From the NCBI GenBank assembly GCA_030018495.1, contig JASEFS010000016.1:1-64000 (forward strand): a stretch of DNA of 64,000 nt, in the 5' to 3' direction. Origin of the DNA: Deltaproteobacteria bacterium (GTDB lineage: Bacteria; Desulfobacterota; Desulfobaccia; Desulfobaccales; 0-14-0-80-60-11). Below are positions 61,639-64,000 of this stretch, one piece after another (the stretch's first letter is position 1; the number at the start of each line of letters is the position of its first letter). The position numbers and the translations under genes are program-made. The notes under the pieces were generated by a model, which saw nothing but the letters and a program-made list of their open reading frames with translations, had not been told where the DNA came from and ran no database searches.

Positions 61639-62400
61639 TTAGAGGCGAAGTTCACTGACCAGTTCCGCCGCGGCTTCGTCCACCAGCCAAAGCAGTTCCC
61701 CGCTCACCGGCCTGATGCTTTGGGCCGGCAGACGCTGGGGGTCGTAAGGACCTTCCAGCACCTCCTGCAAAGCTCTGGCTTTTTCCCGGCCTGCAACCAA
61801 AAAAAGCACGGTCTCAGACCGGTTAAAAACCGGGGTAGTTAAAGTAACCCGGTACAGGTCCTCGTCCGCCTTGTAAACCGCCACCGCCCAGCGCTCCTGT
61901 TCCATGAGAGCCGGGTCGCCGGGAAACAGGGAAGCAGTATGGCCGTCCTCCCCCATCCCCATGATTGCCAGGTCGAAGGTATGAAGACAGCCGCGGCAAT
62001 ATGATTTAAGCAAAGTCTCATAGGATTCCGCAGCGCTTGCGGGCGCGTCATGGCATCTTATCGGATGAACCTGATCTTCGGGCACCGGGACTGAGGCCAA
62101 AAACGCCCTGCGGGCCAACCTCGCGTTGCTTCTGGGATCATCTTCAGGTACGCAGCGCTCATCCCCCCAGAAAAAATGAACCTTTTTCCAGTCAACCCGC
62201 TCCCGGTAGGGGGCCCGGGCCAGAAGTTCATAGAAGCCTACGGGACCCGAACCTCCAGACAAGGCCACGCTGAAGCGTCCGTGCAGTTTAACGGCTTCGG
62301 CAGACCGCGTCGCGAACAATTCAGCCGCAGCCCGGCTCAAGGTCTCATAATCAGGATAGATGTGCAGACGGACAGGCCCGATTTCCCGCCGGCTTATCAT
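61639..62400 (-). CDS. pgl: 6-phosphogluconolactonase
   Basis: 253 residues, DevB/Pgl family: VALSGGSGPVGFYELLA, FFWGDERCVPEDDPRSNARLARRAFL (across residues about 80-106), FDLAIMGMGEDGHTASLFPG. Hydrolyses 6-phosphogluconolactone between Zwf and Gnd. ATG 62400 forms an ATGA overlap with the gnd stop; the TTG at 62412 is less likely. Confidence 0.93.
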   Translation of the reverse strand: MISRREIGPVRLHIYPDYETLSRAAAELFATRSAEAVKLHGRFSVALSGGSGPVGFYELLARAPYRERVDWKKVHFFWGDERCVPEDDPRSNARLARRAFLASVPVPEDQVHPIRCHDAPASAAESYETLLKSYCRGCLHTFDLAIMGMGEDGHTASLFPGDPALMEQERWAVAVYKADEDLYRVTLTTPVFNRSETVLFLVAGREKARALQEVLEGPYDPQRLPAQSIRPVSGELLWLVDEAAAELVSELRL

Positions 62401-63815
62401 ATCTTTTCCCAATCGGTGTGAAATTGCCCTTCCTTATCAAGCCGCTCGTAAGTGTGCGCTCCGAAATAATCCCGCTGGGCCTGGATCAGGTTGGCCGGCA
62501 GCCACTCGCTGCGGTAACCGTCAAAGTAAGCCAGGGACACCGCCAGTCCAGGGACGGGGATGCCCCAGCCTACGGCGGTCTTGACGACCTCCCGCCAGTC
62601 CGCCTGCCGCTCCATGAGTTTTTTTGCGAATTGCGGATCAAGCAGCAAATTCGGCAGATCCGGCTTGGCCCGATACGCCGCGCGGATACCCTCCAGAAGA
62701 CCGGCCCGGATGATGCACCCGCCCCGCCAGACCTTGGCCACGGACTCCAGATTTATCCCGTAATTATACACAAGGGAGGCCTCGCGCAGTTGGGCCAGCC
62801 CCTGCGCGAAGGTCACCAACATGGAGGCGAATAAGGCGTTCTTCATCTGTGTGATGAACCTGTCCCGGTCGCCGACGAACTTTATTTCCGGGCCGTGCAG
62901 CACTTGGCTGGCTTCCCGGCGCTCAGCCTTATGGCTGGACAACCCCCGCATGGCTACCGCGATGTCGATGGAAGGAGTGGGCACCATGAGGTCCATGGCA
63001 TCCCAGGAAGTCCACTTGCCGGTGCCTTTCTGCTTGGCCGCATCCAGGATCAGGTCAACCAGCGGCCGGTCTGTGGCAGTATCACGATATTTGAATATTT
63101 TCGCAGTAATCTCAATAAGATAGGAATTCAACTCCTCCTGGTTCCATCTGGAGTAGATCTCCGCCAGTTCGTCGACGGAAAGGCCGGCCCCGCGTTTCAG
63201 CAGATCGTAACTCTCCGCGATGAGCTGCATGAGACCGTATTCCACGCCGTTGTGTACCATTTTGGTGTAATGCCCCGCAGAGCCGGCCCCGATATAAGCA
63301 ACACAAGGTTCGCTGTTTGCTTTGGCCGCAATGGCGTTAAATATGGCTTGCACCCGATCATAGCCCTTTCGGGAGCCGCCCGGCATCAAACTGGGGCCGT
63401 GTCGGGCCCCCGCCTCTCCGCCGGAGATGCCCATACCTACGAAAAACAGATTGCGGTTAGCCAGGACTTTGGCTCGGCGGTTAGTGTCAATAAAATGGGA
63501 ATTGCCGGCATCGATGACGGTGTCTCCGGGGTCCAGGAAGAGCAAAAGCTCTTTCAGCACCATATCCACCGGCGGGCCGGACTGCACCAGGATAATAATG
63601 GCCCTGGGCTTCGGCTGAAGGTCAATGAATTCAGCTATGGAATAGGCGGGGTAAATGGCCCGATTGCCAACTTCGTGTTCAATAAAATTACGAGTAACGC
63701 CTGCGGTGCGATTATAAACTGCCACGGCGGCGCCCCGGTCGGCGATATTCAACGCCAGGTTGCGGCCCATCACGCCCAGGCCCGCCAACCCGATTTCAAT
63801 TTCCGGAAACTTCAT
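62397..63815 (-). CDS. gnd: 6-phosphogluconate dehydrogenase (decarboxylating)
   Basis: 472 residues. IGLAGLGVMGRNLALNIADRG Rossmann start, VYNRT (NADP-type), FVGMGISGGEAGARHGPSLMPGG, KMVHNGVEYGLMQLIAE with catalytic Lys, and a C-terminal GTGKWTSWDA...NLIQAQRDYFGAHTYER. Full-length dimeric type. Start at ATG 63815 with AGGGG upstream. Coupled to pgl. Confidence 0.95.
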   Translation of the reverse strand: MKFPEIEIGLAGLGVMGRNLALNIADRGAAVAVYNRTAGVTRNFIEHEVGNRAIYPAYSIAEFIDLQPKPRAIIILVQSGPPVDMVLKELLLFLDPGDTVIDAGNSHFIDTNRRAKVLANRNLFFVGMGISGGEAGARHGPSLMPGGSRKGYDRVQAIFNAIAAKANSEPCVAYIGAGSAGHYTKMVHNGVEYGLMQLIAESYDLLKRGAGLSVDELAEIYSRWNQEELNSYLIEITAKIFKYRDTATDRPLVDLILDAAKQKGTGKWTSWDAMDLMVPTPSIDIAVAMRGLSSHKAERREASQVLHGPEIKFVGDRDRFITQMKNALFASMLVTFAQGLAQLREASLVYNYGINLESVAKVWRGGCIIRAGLLEGIRAAYRAKPDLPNLLLDPQFAKKLMERQADWREVVKTAVGWGIPVPGLAVSLAYFDGYRSEWLPANLIQAQRDYFGAHTYERLDKEGQFHTDWEKI

Positions 63816-63911
63816 GCTCAAATCCCCTGAAGGAGAAATTTTGTCAATTTTGAGAATGGGAAAGGCCTTGGGTTCGATAACAGCCGGCCGCCTGCCGAGA
63901 CGTCGGCTTGA

Positions 63912-64000
63912 TTACCAGGGCTGCTCCTTAAATTTTTCCAATTCAGCCACTTTTTCCAGGCGGCGCTCAAACCGGTCATCCCCGGTATAGCGGGCCTTCA
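63912..64000 (-). CDS. C-terminal fragment of an unidentified gene (runs off the window)
   Basis: The last 29 codons read KARYTGDDRFERRLEKV then AELEKFKEQPW and stop at TAA 63912-63914. No family identified from this stub. It lies upstream of gnd on the same strand with a 96-bp gap, so another carbohydrate-pathway enzyme is possible but not shown. Confidence 0.5.
   Translation of the reverse strand, partial: KARYTGDDRFERRLEKVAELEKFKEQPW

Overview
The window is GC-rich, densely coded chromosome from a Gram-negative anaerobe, most likely a Desulfobacterota lineage (sulfate-reducer or syntroph-like). The evidence for this is Kdo transferase and outer-membrane porin genes, an inner-membrane multiheme cytochrome c/b quinone oxidoreductase, menaquinone methyltransferase, FeoB, archaeal-type FBP aldolase/phosphatase, citramalate synthase and, above all, selenocysteine use. 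No rRNA, tRNA, transposase, integrase, CRISPR array or prophage block is visible. The taxonomic assignment is inference.

Layout. 0.1-9.7 kb: yceD-rpmF, feoB, a lysozyme-family gene, waaA, a Nudix gene, a DUF2939-like gene, rlmI and a peptidase-M15-like gene. 10-14.8 kb: purF, FBP aldolase/phosphatase and an I+D metallochelatase. 15-20 kb: three exported proteins set among repeats, with little else coding. 20.4-25.8 kb: folD, a PilZ gene, lysC, cimA and comEA. 26-34 kb: an ankyrin lipoprotein, DUF488, tsaD, pncB, dedA, a nucleoside phosphorylase, DUF1786, an MBL hydrolase and a GDT1-like gene. 34.3-38.4 kb: aroK-aroC-tyrA and serS. 38.4-42 kb: two four-helix-bundle (IVP/S23) genes boxed by inverted heptamer repeats around an FlgT-like lipoprotein gene, then a porin. 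42.3-46.9 kb: an IspH-UbiA fusion facing a CruF-like gene, then a phosphorylase and a membrane protein. 47.2-50.2 kb: a DsrE-family gene and a CbcL-like cytochrome. 50.5-57.5 kb: a CAP protein, gap, GH15, msrA, a PNPOx-like gene and ubiE. 57.7-64 kb: zwf, rpe, a small ORF, a ferric-reductase-like flavoprotein, pgl and gnd (oxidative pentose phosphate pathway).

The most notable result is three genes interrupted by one in-frame TGA, where the reading frame, family homology and a downstream hairpin all continue. They are msrA (TGA at the catalytic Cys, G-U-F-W), dsrE (C-x-x-U) and a CbcL-like octaheme c / membrane b cytochrome (Sec at residue 111). They are best read as selenoproteins, not as broken genes. 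dsrE and the cytochrome are adjacent on the same strand, forming a probable seleno-redox operon. The Sec machinery (selABCD) must lie outside this window.

The second result is an intergenic repeat ecology. About 17 blocks of a heptanucleotide tandem repeat (GTTTTCN, or CNGAAAA in reverse) sit at gene ends, several as inverted pairs, and two of those pairs enclose an IVP gene. Other families are C-rich REP palindromes, CACAGGC palindromes, a 147-bp dispersed repeat, a three-copy composite repeat, an 18-bp tandem array and a tandem duplication that copies the folD 3' end. Several repeats have been absorbed into protein N-termini (PurF, TyrA, a nucleoside phosphorylase).
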